Part shown: positions 1-6,892 of the stretch, in pieces
Layout: each line of letters opens with the position of its first letter
Numbering within the stretch: position 1 is the stretch's first letter
Origin: Bacteroidales bacterium
GTDB lineage: Bacteria > Bacteroidota > Bacteroidia > Bacteroidales > UBA3663
Assembly: GCA_030526445.1 (NCBI GenBank)
Contig: JAUNCV010000071.1
Span: 1-9,818 of the forward strand
Direction of reading: 5' to 3'
DNA: 9,818 nucleotides
Notes under the pieces: model-generated
What the model saw: only the letters and a program-made list of their open reading frames with translations
The model's database searches: none
Told to the model about the DNA's origin: nothing
Program-made: the position numbers and the translations under genes

Positions 1-1119
1 CAACAACTTGCGGAAGGCCGGACGATCCTTCGAGAAGAGATCCTTATAATCATAGCCAAGCACTTTGCCTGTTCCATCATTATAGTAGTCACAATCGGTA
101 AAGAGAGTGTAGTAGAAACGTGAGTCATAACGACCTGTAGTAGCAATTTCGCCCTCCTTCTTATACTCATCTACGAGCATCTTGTTAGGCAAAATCTCGT
201 CCCAGCCGCCAAGTTCTTCCGTAGCAATCCAGTACTGCAACTGAGTGCGATAGTTTGCGCCATTGGCACTTGACATAGAGGTCTGCAACTCAAAGATAGA
301 CTCCTTGCAGTTCTTGTTGGTGCCATCGAACATCGAAGCAAAATTGCTCTCGAGTGCATAGCCCTTCACATTATTGAAAGCCGAAAGCGCATTATTGAGA
401 TACTCGCTCTTCTGAGCACTCTCTTCGTAAGCGCGAGTAAGATACGCGAAACCAAGATAGCTGTAGGCTGCACCCGAAGTGGCACGACCCAGGTTGTCTG
501 AATCATAGCTCTGAGGCAATCCTGCTGCTGCAGTTTTGAGGTCATCAATGATGAAATCCCAGCACTCTGCACGGCTTGAAAGTGACTTGTCAAGGTCTGC
601 AGGATCGGTTATATATTTGTTGCGAATCACAATTTTCTCCCAGTTAAGGAGCAACTTGAGGTGGTAATAAGCACGCAAGAACTGTGCTTCGCATACCATT
701 TGGTTGCGCACTGTAGCATCCATATTCTCGATACCAGCTACTTTCTCCATTACCTGATTGGCATAACTGATGCCGCGATAGTTGTTCTTCCAATAAGCAC
801 TGAGCTGCGAGTTACCATTGGTATATGAGAAGTTGTAAAGCTCAACCCAATTCTGGTAGTTCATTGCATCGTTACCAATGTCGATGATATCCTCGCGATA
901 AGCCTCAACTGGCCATTTTACCTCGGCAAACTCCCAGGTATCAATATAGTATTCGAGCTGTGAATAGGCTGCTGCCATGCCAGCCTCAGCATCAGCCTGG
1001 TCACGCCAAAAGCTATCAGAGGTAAGCTGATCGGGCGAACTTACAGTAAGATAATCGTCGCACGAAGCAATTGAAAGAGCACCCATGCAAAGGGCTACTG
1101 TATAGATATACTTTTTCAT
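1..1119 (-). CDS. SusD-like (RagB/SusD family) surface glycan-binding lipoprotein, 3'-truncated by window edge
   Basis: Open reading frame from ATG at 1117-1119 (reverse strand) running 373 codons to the window edge without a stop; I translated it by hand. It starts MKKYIYTVALCMGALSIASC, a lipoprotein signal peptide with lipobox IAS-C at Cys20, followed by Asp-Asp-Tyr-Leu; acidic residues right after the cysteine fit the surface-export signal of Bacteroidetes lipoproteins. The body shows SusD/RagB features: SPDQLTSDSFW with DADAG-like spacing, helical YWKNNYRGISYANQVM, and AQFLRAYYHLKLL. SusD proteins sit on the cell surface as a lid on their SusC partner and capture oligosaccharides or other nutrients. 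The family is usually about 500-600 residues, so roughly a quarter or more is missing to the left. It begins 12 bp after the SusC stop, so the two are co-transcribed. The substrate cannot be told from sequence. Confidence 0.96.
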   Translation of the reverse strand, partial: MKKYIYTVALCMGALSIASCDDYLTVSSPDQLTSDSFWRDQADAEAGMAAAYSQLEYYIDTWEFAEVKWPVEAYREDIIDIGNDAMNYQNWVELYNFSYTNGNSQLSAYWKNNYRGISYANQVMEKVAGIENMDATVRNQMVCEAQFLRAYYHLKLLLNWEKIVIRNKYITDPADLDKSLSSRAECWDFIIDDLKTAAAGLPQSYDSDNLGRATSGAAYSYLGFAYLTRAYEESAQKSEYLNNALSAFNNVKGYALESNFASMFDGTNKNCKESIFELQTSMSSANGANYRTQLQYWIATEELGGWDEILPNKMLVDEYKKEGEIATTGRYDSRFYYTLFTDCDYYNDGTGKVLGYDYKDLFSKDRPAFRKLL

Positions 1120-1131
1120 ATTGATGTCGTT

Positions 1132-4100
1132 TTAGAATGAAACCTGCACGCCCAATGTGTAAGAGCGAGTGAATGGATAGATGAGCTTATCGATACCAGT
1201 GTTGAGCACATTAGCACGAGAGAACTCAGGATCGATGCCATCGTATGAAGTGATTGTGAAGAGGTTCTCGCCGCTTACATAGAAGCGCACATTCTCGAGA
1301 TAAGCCTTCTTGCAGAGACTGCTTGGCAAAGTATAACCCACCTGAAGCAGTCGCATACGGAAGAAATTGCCCTTCTCAAGGAAACGGTCACTCTCGCGCG
1401 AGTTGCTGTTAGGATCCTGGAAGATAGCACGTGGCACCGAGGTGTTAGTGTTGGTTGGAGTCCAAGCATTGAGACTCGACTTGAGGAGATTTGAACCAGA
1501 GTTCATTGACTCATAGAAATAGCGGTTGCCGTTGTAGAGTTTGTGACCGAAGGCACTGCCGAAAGTCATAGTAACGTCAAAGCCCTTGTAGTTGGCACCG
1601 AGGTTGAGGTTGGCCTCGACCTTGGGAATGCCCGAACCGCAATAAACCTTATCATCGTCATCGATAACGCCATCGCCATTGGTATCAACGAAGCGGATAT
1701 CGCCTGCAGCTGCCTTAGGCTGAAGCATCTCGCCATCTTTGTTCTTATAGTTTGCAACTTCAGCATCACTCTGGAAGATACCATCGGTTTTGTAGAGCCA
1801 GAAACCTGCGATTGGCTTGCCCACACGAGTCTGAGTTGGGAAGTGCTCAGTACCATACTTAAGACCTTCGCCATAGAGCACCTGATCTTCGTCGGCCAAA
1901 TGAGTAACCTCATTCTTGGTGGTGGTGAGGTTCATGCCAACATTATACTCAAAGTCATTACCCACCTTGCCATTGTAGTTGAGCTCAATTTCAAAACCAG
2001 TATTCTTCATCTTACCTACATTGAGCACTGGGTTATCAAGGCCCGATGATGGAGCAAGACGCTTGGTGATGAGCAAATCTTCGGTCTGGCTGTTATAATA
2101 GTTGAGTGAGCCCGAGAGCGCACTGTTGAAAAGAGCGAAGTCGATACCGATGTTCTTGGTATCAGCGGTTTCCCACTGCAGAGAGCGGTTCTCAAGACCA
2201 CGAGCAATACTGCCTACCCAAGCATTGTCGCCATTGCCACGCACATAGCCCTGACTCTTAGTATTGTAGGTGCTGATGAGAGCCTGGAAGTCGTAGTAGC
2301 CGAGCGCGTTCTCGTTACCCAAACGGCCCCAGCTGGCGCGCAACTTAAGGTTATCGATAAAAGTATCCTCTGGGAAGAAATCCTCTTGAGAGATGCGCCA
2401 GCCCAAAGCTACCGATGGGAAGAAGCCCCAACGACTGTCTTTACCGAACTTAGAAGAACCGTCGCGACGAACTGTTGCCTGTACCAGATAGCGGTCATCA
2501 TAAGCATAGTTTAAACGGCCAAAGAAAGATGCACGATGATATTTCCAACGTGAACCACTGCCGCTGTAAGTGCCGCCTGCACCTGCATTGATGGTTGAGA
2601 AGTAAGGATCAAGGAAGCCTGCAGGATTGTTTGACGCAATGAGCTTGCCATCCTCTACCTTATAGACTGTAGTCTTGCCTTCGACCGAAATCGAGTTCCA
2701 GGTGTAATTGGTGGTATGCATTGAGGTACCAGCCAAAGCATTCACACGATGCTTGCCAAAATCTTTGTTGAACGAAAGTGTGTTCTCCCAGATGTGGCTC
2801 TCCCAATAACTGGTGCTTTCGCTATAGATAGGATAAATGTTCTTGCTCTTCTCGTCAGCAATATAATCAGGAGTGTGTTCTGAGCTGCGACCATGCACAC
2901 CTCGGTAGCCATAGCTACTCTTGAAGGTGAGCCAAGGTGTAAAGCGCATGCTCAAAGCCACGTTGGCATCTGTGTTATAGCTGCGATCTTTGGTGGTAGT
3001 GTAATGATGATCGGCCATCACGTTACGGTTATTTGGCAAACCATTGAAATTGGTCAGACCAAAGCCATACTTCTCGTTTTCATCATAAATAGGAACGAGA
3101 GGCGAAATCATATACATCTCCTTAATCGAGTAATTTGGCTGCTTGCTATCGGTCACCTTCAGACCAAGGTTTGCATCAAGGTCAAAAATATATTTGGTGA
3201 GGTGCATCTTCATGTGAACATTGTCCTGACGATAGTCGTTGCCAAGGAAAATGCCCATATCATCGGCATGATTATATGACAAAGCATACTTAGCATGCTC
3301 GCTGCCACCACGAACAGATATATTATAGTTCTGCGAAACGCCATTGCGCATCATGGCATCCTGCCAATCTGTGTCAACGCCAGTGTTGGTAGTGATGTAT
3401 GCTGGCAACGCATACTGCTTAGAACCGCCACGAGCTGCGTCATAAGCATTCCAGTTCTCATACATCTGCTTATGCACACTCTTATACTGTTCAGCATTAA
3501 GCATCTCGAGCTTCTTGGCGATCTGAGTCATGCTCACATAGGCACTGACATCGACTTTGATGTCGCCTTTCTTACCATTTTTGGTGGTAATGATAATGAC
3601 ACCATTGGCAGCTACCGAACCATAAATAGCGGCAGCAGCACCATCCTTAAGCACTTCCATCGACTCAATATCGAGTGGATTTACGTTATTGATGTCGCCA
3701 GGGAAACCGTCAATAATATAAAGAGGATTGTTATCGCCCATGGTGCCCACACCACGAATCTTGACCTGAACGCCAGCACCAGCATTACCGCCAGATTTCT
3801 GAATGTTCACGCCTGAAATCTTACCTTGTAAAGCCTCGGCAGCGTTGGTAGTAGCGCGCTTGGTGAGTTCGCCAACATCGACCGAAGAAATGGCACCTGT
3901 CATGTCACTCTTCTTCATTGTACCGTAACCCACAACAATGAATTCATCAAGCATCTCAGATGCCGACTTCAACTGAACCTGTACATTTTCGCTAGTTACA
4001 AAAATTTCTTGCGACTCAAAACCGATATAAGAGATGGCAAGAATGGCATTCTTCTCAGCTTCGATACTGAAGTTGCCATCAAAATCGGTAGTTGTACCAT

Positions 4101-4269
4101 TGGTGGTACCCTTGACCATAATGGTAGCGCCAATAACTGGGTTGCGCTCATCATCAATAATGGTACCCTTTACACGAATGTTCTGCGCCAGCGCTGTAAC
4201 CGCCAGCAACATAGGCAGCAGCAGACACATGGCTGCTCGCTGAATAAGGTAGATTCTACTGCTTCTCAT
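1132..4269 (-). CDS. SusC/RagA-family TonB-dependent outer-membrane transporter
   Basis: Predicted 1045-residue TonB-dependent transporter that imports the ligand captured by the SusD partner across the outer membrane. Visible parts: signal peptide at residues 1-28 (hydrophobic AAMCLLLPMLLAVTALA, cleavage before Gln29); carboxypeptidase regulatory-like domain at about 32-101 (VKGTIIDDERNPVIGATI, GTTTDFDGNFSI); the TonB-box-like DEFIVVGYG at about 108-116; plug domain at about 117-230 with ALQGKISGV, VKIRGVGT, the SusC/RagA signature LYIIDGFPGD and VLKDGAAAAIYGSVAANGVI; then a beta-barrel ending in an aromatic VQVSF. A calcium-type DTNGDGVIDDDD loop lies at about 862-873. The frame stays open 29 codons further upstream, but I chose ATG 4269: it gives a standard signal peptide, and the longer version would run through the predicted promoter at 4320-4327. 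Length is normal for the family. Confidence 0.97.
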   Translation of the reverse strand: MRSSRIYLIQRAAMCLLLPMLLAVTALAQNIRVKGTIIDDERNPVIGATIMVKGTTNGTTTDFDGNFSIEAEKNAILAISYIGFESQEIFVTSENVQVQLKSASEMLDEFIVVGYGTMKKSDMTGAISSVDVGELTKRATTNAAEALQGKISGVNIQKSGGNAGAGVQVKIRGVGTMGDNNPLYIIDGFPGDINNVNPLDIESMEVLKDGAAAAIYGSVAANGVIIITTKNGKKGDIKVDVSAYVSMTQIAKKLEMLNAEQYKSVHKQMYENWNAYDAARGGSKQYALPAYITTNTGVDTDWQDAMMRNGVSQNYNISVRGGSEHAKYALSYNHADDMGIFLGNDYRQDNVHMKMHLTKYIFDLDANLGLKVTDSKQPNYSIKEMYMISPLVPIYDENEKYGFGLTNFNGLPNNRNVMADHHYTTTKDRSYNTDANVALSMRFTPWLTFKSSYGYRGVHGRSSEHTPDYIADEKSKNIYPIYSESTSYWESHIWENTLSFNKDFGKHRVNALAGTSMHTTNYTWNSISVEGKTTVYKVEDGKLIASNNPAGFLDPYFSTINAGAGGTYSGSGSRWKYHRASFFGRLNYAYDDRYLVQATVRRDGSSKFGKDSRWGFFPSVALGWRISQEDFFPEDTFIDNLKLRASWGRLGNENALGYYDFQALISTYNTKSQGYVRGNGDNAWVGSIARGLENRSLQWETADTKNIGIDFALFNSALSGSLNYYNSQTEDLLITKRLAPSSGLDNPVLNVGKMKNTGFEIELNYNGKVGNDFEYNVGMNLTTTKNEVTHLADEDQVLYGEGLKYGTEHFPTQTRVGKPIAGFWLYKTDGIFQSDAEVANYKNKDGEMLQPKAAAGDIRFVDTNGDGVIDDDDKVYCGSGIPKVEANLNLGANYKGFDVTMTFGSAFGHKLYNGNRYFYESMNSGSNLLKSSLNAWTPTNTNTSVPRAIFQDPNSNSRESDRFLEKGNFFRMRLLQVGYTLPSSLCKKAYLENVRFYVSGENLFTITSYDGIDPEFSRANVLNTGIDKLIYPFTRSYTLGVQVSF

Positions 4270-4319
4270 AATAGAATAATGTTTGTTGAGTAAAACGTGT
4301 TTGTTGTTTTTTTCTGGCG

Positions 4320-4347
4320 CAAAGATAAAGGTTATAGGTACAACAAT
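4320..4347 (-). promoter_or_regulatory. Predicted Bacteroidetes promoter of the susC-susD operon
   Basis: On the minus strand, TATCTTTG (4320-4327) matches the Bacteroidetes -7 consensus TAnnTTTG and would start transcription near 4313, giving a leader of about 45 nt before the susC ATG. The -33 element is poor: the nearest TTG is in ATTG (4344-4347), only 16 nt upstream rather than the usual 19-21. A weak -33 fits a promoter that needs an activator bound just upstream. Box seen directly; function inferred. Confidence 0.6.
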
Positions 4348-4360
4348 AAGAAACAACAGT

Positions 4361-4466
4361 ATCTACATTTAATCTACAAGTATTTATATTAAGGACTATT
4401 TCGTATCTACAACGATAATATATAAATATTGATTATTAGTAATTTATAAAAATACATATATCTACA
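4361..4466 (-). repeat. Four phased ATCTACA repeats upstream of susC, candidate regulator-binding sites
   Basis: The 7-mer ATCTACA (TGTAGAT on the coding strand) occurs at 4361-4367, 4372-4378, 4405-4411 and 4460-4466, always in the same orientation. Three copies extend to ATCTACAA. Start-to-start distances are 11, 33 and 55 bp, all multiples of 11, so all copies face nearly the same side of the helix. The two nearest the promoter form a tandem pair lying about 34-51 bp upstream of the -7 box, a normal place for an activator. The likely ligand is the regulator encoded immediately upstream (4479-5984), but that is inference. The rest of the 209-bp intergenic region (4270-4478) is AT-rich and shows no gene or convincing terminator. 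Confidence 0.55.
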
Positions 4467-4478
4467 AGACTTATATTT

Positions 4479-5984
4479 TTAAAGTTTCTTAAGATACTCT
4501 ACCAAATCGGCTTCTTGTGGCAAATGCAATGCTTTGCGCAAGCGATATCGATTCATATTTACAGTCTTGGGCTGCGTATCTGTAAGCTGAGCAATCTCTT
4601 TGGTCGAAAGATTAATTCTCAGCATTGAGGCCAAATTCACCTCGCCAGGCGTAAGGTTAGGATGTAGGCGTTTGAGCGTATCAATAAATTCTGTGTTACT
4701 ATCTGTGATCTTTGAACTGATAGTGCTATTAGTCTTTACGATGTCTTGATTCTGGCGAATAAAGAGGTTGACTCTCTTAAGATGAGCACGCAGTTCGGCC
4801 TCGTCCATCTTCTGCCCTTCCTTAATACGTTCTCTTATCTTCTCAAGCAATTCATTGCGCGATTTGATAAAGACAGAAAGCGTAGTCACATCGTGCTTGT
4901 TCATGCGTCGTTTCTGCACATTGATCCATAGAGCAACAGCCACAACAAGAATGATGATAACGCACAACAAGAGCATGGAACGCTGACGCAAACTTTCAAT
5001 ACGATATTCCTGTTCTCTGATTTTCTCCTCATGTGCCTTTTGTTCTAGGCGTTTCTGCATGATGTTTTCTTCAATGTTACGAAGTTTCTCGGCACTCTGC
5101 AGTTCGCTTCGTAGCGACTCAAGTTGCTTCTGGCACTCATAGGCCTGTTTATAATCGCCCAAAGCACAGTAAACCATGGCATGATACTCATAGTTATCAC
5201 ACAGCAACTCTTTCGAGCCCACAGTTTCGGCATATTTCCGCGCAAGAGACAACTGTTCAAGTGCCTCTTTATGACAATTGGCATAGTAATACTGTCGGCC
5301 CTTGTTGTTAAAATTCTCGCCCAATGACCACACACGGTTATGAAAAGTGTTGATGCCAATGGCTTCGTCAATATAACCTAACTTCTCTTCAAGATCGCCT
5401 TTGAATAGGCAGAGATTGTTGAGGTTAGCTGCCAAGGCATGCTCCTGCCCTAACTTGCGGTTGATATTGAGTGCCATCTTAAAATAACGCTCTGCTTCTA
5501 AATACTCTTCAGCATTGCAGTGCACCACTCCCAATGTATTGTAACAATCGGCCAAATCGAGCGAATCGCCCCAGGCTTTGAGCAATGACGTGCCTTGATT
5601 GCAATAAGTCACAGCCTTCTTATAATCGAACATACGACTATAGAGAAATCCGATTTCGAGCTCAATCTTGCCTTGCAGGCGATAGCTCTTCTCCTGGCAA
5701 TAATCAAGTGCATCATAAAGATTTGAAATGCTGTTATCATAATTACCCACCAATTTCTGCGATTTCGCTAGCAGCAACTTGGCTTCGGCCATGTTATCGT
5801 TCTTGCCAGACACCAAGCCGTAATGGCGCAAAACAACCTCAGCATTTTTAGCCGAAATAGCAGGATTGCGATACAACTCTTCTGCTCCTGTTTTGAGCAA
5901 CGAGGAGACATCAATTGCCTCTTGAGCCTTGAGCATACCAAAACTCAAAAGAAAGCATATATATATAAATGTGAAATTGCGCAT
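4479..5984 (-). CDS. Membrane-tethered TPR-coiled coil-LuxR-type HTH transcriptional regulator
   Basis: 501 residues. Domains in order: signal peptide about 1-20 (FIYICFLLSFGMLKA, then Gln21); a helical TPR region about 25-285 with repeat-like stretches such as ADCYNTLGVVHCNAEEYLEAERYFKMAL split over about 146-172; a charged coiled coil about 285-335; one membrane helix about 337-356 (LLLCVIIILVVAVALWI) followed by basic QKRRMNK, putting the C-terminus in the cytoplasm; a helical linker; and a C-terminal LuxR/GerE-like helix-turn-helix about 443-486 (LTPGEVNLA, STKEIAQLT, PKTVNMNRYRLRKAL). No kinase, receiver or autoinducer domain is present. Proteins of this layout occur beside Bacteroidetes SusCD loci, so it probably senses a periplasmic signal and controls the susC-susD operon 209 bp downstream. 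It starts 6 bp after the HAD gene stop, so it is probably co-transcribed with it. The ligand is unknown. Confidence 0.87.
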   Translation of the reverse strand: MRNFTFIYICFLLSFGMLKAQEAIDVSSLLKTGAEELYRNPAISAKNAEVVLRHYGLVSGKNDNMAEAKLLLAKSQKLVGNYDNSISNLYDALDYCQEKSYRLQGKIELEIGFLYSRMFDYKKAVTYCNQGTSLLKAWGDSLDLADCYNTLGVVHCNAEEYLEAERYFKMALNINRKLGQEHALAANLNNLCLFKGDLEEKLGYIDEAIGINTFHNRVWSLGENFNNKGRQYYYANCHKEALEQLSLARKYAETVGSKELLCDNYEYHAMVYCALGDYKQAYECQKQLESLRSELQSAEKLRNIEENIMQKRLEQKAHEEKIREQEYRIESLRQRSMLLLCVIIILVVAVALWINVQKRRMNKHDVTTLSVFIKSRNELLEKIRERIKEGQKMDEAELRAHLKRVNLFIRQNQDIVKTNSTISSKITDSNTEFIDTLKRLHPNLTPGEVNLASMLRINLSTKEIAQLTDTQPKTVNMNRYRLRKALHLPQEADLVEYLKKL

Positions 5985-6000
5985 AGAGAATCAGAGAATC
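5985..6000 (-). repeat. Tandem octamer at the HAD-regulator gene junction
   Basis: AGAGAATC occurs twice in perfect tandem (5985-5992 and 5993-6000), directly before the regulator ATG (5984). The second copy runs into the last codons and the stop (TGA, 5991-5993) of the HAD gene. On the coding strand this is GATTCTCT twice, with no Shine-Dalgarno-like sequence. It may simply be chance or slippage, but it occupies the translation-initiation region of the regulator. Confidence 0.6.
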
Positions 6001-6710
6001 TGCATCACCTCTTTCAGCGAATGCACCTCATAATTGACAGGTTCGGGTGCTGGGCCGTTTTCGGGATGGCGGTTGAAATATATAACGTCAAGTCCGACAG
6101 ATTGAGCGCCATGGATGTCGGTTGTAAAGTTATCGCCAATCATAAGTGTGGTCTGAACCGAAGCATGAGTTCGCTCAAAAGCATGCGCAAAAAACTGAGG
6201 CGATGGCTTGTTGGCACCTGCATCTTCGCTCAGGATAATAGTGTCGAACGCATCAAGAAGTCCACACGAACGAAGTTTGCGATACTGCACCTCGTGAAAA
6301 CCATTGGAACATATATGGAGACGATATCCCTTCTTTCGAAGATACTGAACCAATTCGTGTGCATCAGGCACAACACCCGGTTTAACGGCACAAAGGTCGA
6401 GGAATTTGTCACTGATGCGGAGGATATTTTCGTCTGAAAGATCCATAGTACCCAGCCCAAGAGAGAGTGGACGACGAAAGCGCTCAATGATGAGATACTG
6501 ACGCTCTATTTTGCCTTTAGCATACTGACCCCAAAGCGTTACGTTTGTCTCCCAATAAGCCTTATAGAAAAGTTCTGGATCAGGGAAATGAGCCTCCCAT
6601 CCGAAGTACTCAAATAGTTCTGCAAGAGCAATAACCGCATTGCCATGTGTATCATAAAGAGTATCGTCGAAATCGATGAAAAGGTCACTATATTTTTTTT
6701 GTTCGCACAT
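5991..6710 (-). CDS. HAD-superfamily hydrolase, YjjG-like (probable nucleotide phosphatase)
   Basis: 239 residues with all four HAD motifs: motif I DFDDTLYD with nucleophile Asp13 and acid/base Asp15; motif II Ser135 in CSNG; motif III Lys168 in NKPSP; motif IV GDNFTTDIHGA with Asp193 and Asp198. The helical cap between motifs I and II (about 20-110), with NVTLWGQYAKGKIER and ERFRRPL, resembles subfamily IA and the YjjG family of pyrimidine nucleotidases, which hydrolyse (often non-canonical) nucleoside monophosphates in the cytoplasm. All catalytic residues are present, so it should be active; the substrate is inferred from family resemblance, and another small phosphomonoester is possible. 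Length is normal. It is the first gene of a minus-strand unit with the regulator, divergent from the nrnA operon. Confidence 0.92.
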   Translation of the reverse strand: MCEQKKYSDLFIDFDDTLYDTHGNAVIALAELFEYFGWEAHFPDPELFYKAYWETNVTLWGQYAKGKIERQYLIIERFRRPLSLGLGTMDLSDENILRISDKFLDLCAVKPGVVPDAHELVQYLRKKGYRLHICSNGFHEVQYRKLRSCGLLDAFDTIILSEDAGANKPSPQFFAHAFERTHASVQTTLMIGDNFTTDIHGAQSVGLDVIYFNRHPENGPAPEPVNYEVHSLKEVMQIL

Positions 6711-6752
6711 TTCTGATAAATTTGTTTAAAATGATGTTTTAAAATTTGAGTG

Positions 6753-6780
6753 CAAAGGTAACAAATATTTTGCAAACCTA
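6753..6780 (-). promoter_or_regulatory. Predicted promoter(s) of the HAD-regulator operon
   Basis: Two minus-strand matches to the -7 consensus TAnnTTTG lie 20 bp apart: TACCTTTG (6753-6760) and TAGGTTTG (6773-6780). The first has only a weak TTTA-like -33. The second has CTTGG (6803-6807) about 22-23 nt upstream, slightly too far. Either would give a leader of about 40-60 nt before the ATG at 6710. I cannot say which is used. Confidence 0.5.
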
Positions 6781-6783
6781 AAG

Positions 6784-6830
6784 AAGAATTTATGAATAAC
6801 CTCCAAGATGCGAATAAATTCTTGGTGGTT
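6784..6830. promoter_or_regulatory. Overlapping inverted repeats between divergent promoters, candidate operator
   Basis: A perfect 10-bp inverted repeat has arms AAGAATTTAT (6784-6793) and ATAAATTCTT (6814-6823). A second, 10 of 11 matching, has arms AACCTCCAAGA (6798-6808) and TCTTGGTGGTT (6820-6830). The right arms overlap at 6820-6823, so the two pairings exclude each other. The block covers the -33 element of the nrnA promoter and abuts the HAD -7 boxes. It lies upstream of both predicted transcription starts, so a DNA-binding site is more likely than an RNA structure. Confidence 0.4.
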
Positions 6831-6852
6831 TCGAAAAAAAAGAGTATCTTTG
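6822..6852 (+). promoter_or_regulatory. Predicted promoter of the nrnA-moxR-VWA operon
   Basis: TATCTTTG at 6845-6852 matches TAnnTTTG exactly, with TTGG (6822-6825) as the -33 element separated by 19 bp, the usual spacing in Bacteroidetes. Predicted start near 6858, leader about 35 nt to the ATG at 6893. This is the best-formed promoter in the window, consistent with constitutive expression. Confidence 0.68.
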
Positions 6853-6892
6853 CAGCCAAATTTGTTTAAAAAACGCGATAAATAATAGCTCT

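Larger units (their letters stand above)
6718..6871 (+). repeat. 14-bp direct repeat flanking the divergent promoter region
   Basis: AAATTTGTTTAAAA occurs exactly at 6718-6731 and again at 6858-6871, 140 bp apart. One copy lies in the predicted leader of the HAD gene, the other in the predicted leader of nrnA. Since the genes diverge, the copies have opposite orientation relative to transcription. The sequence is AT-rich, so chance is possible. Confidence 0.5.

Noticed and set aside
1647..1692. EF-hand/dockerin-like loop in SusC as a sign of a cellulosome-type dockerin
   Set aside because: A single DTNGDGVIDDDD loop inside the barrel is common in SusC proteins; there is no second repeat as in a dockerin.
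1543..3816. Long plus-strand open frames of 128-173 codons inside susC
   Set aside because: They are antisense to an intact susC gene, show no recognisable domain or leader, and reflect the codon composition of the opposite strand.
4270..4356. 29-residue N-terminal extension of the SusC protein
   Set aside because: The frame is open, but the extension puts charged residues ahead of a normal signal peptide and overlaps the TAnnTTTG promoter box at 4320-4327; ATG 4269 is the better start.
4448..4480. A/T hairpin after the regulator gene (AAAAATA ... TATTTTT) as a terminator
   Set aside because: Seven A-T pairs, no G-C in the stem and a 19-base loop: too weak for an intrinsic terminator, and it overlaps the end of the regulator gene.
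4641..4660. Quorum-sensing LuxR interpretation of the regulator HTH
   Set aside because: Only the DNA-binding fold is shared; there is no autoinducer-binding domain, and the N-terminal part is a TPR region behind a signal peptide.
5823..6437. 204-codon plus-strand frame spanning the regulator-HAD junction
   Set aside because: It is antisense to two well-supported genes and its translation has no recognisable motif; the HAD catalytic motifs are all on the other strand.
6539..6859. 106-codon minus-strand frame covering the HAD start and the divergent promoter region
   Set aside because: It overlaps the HAD gene in another frame, has low-complexity Phe/Leu-rich content, and runs through the predicted promoters.
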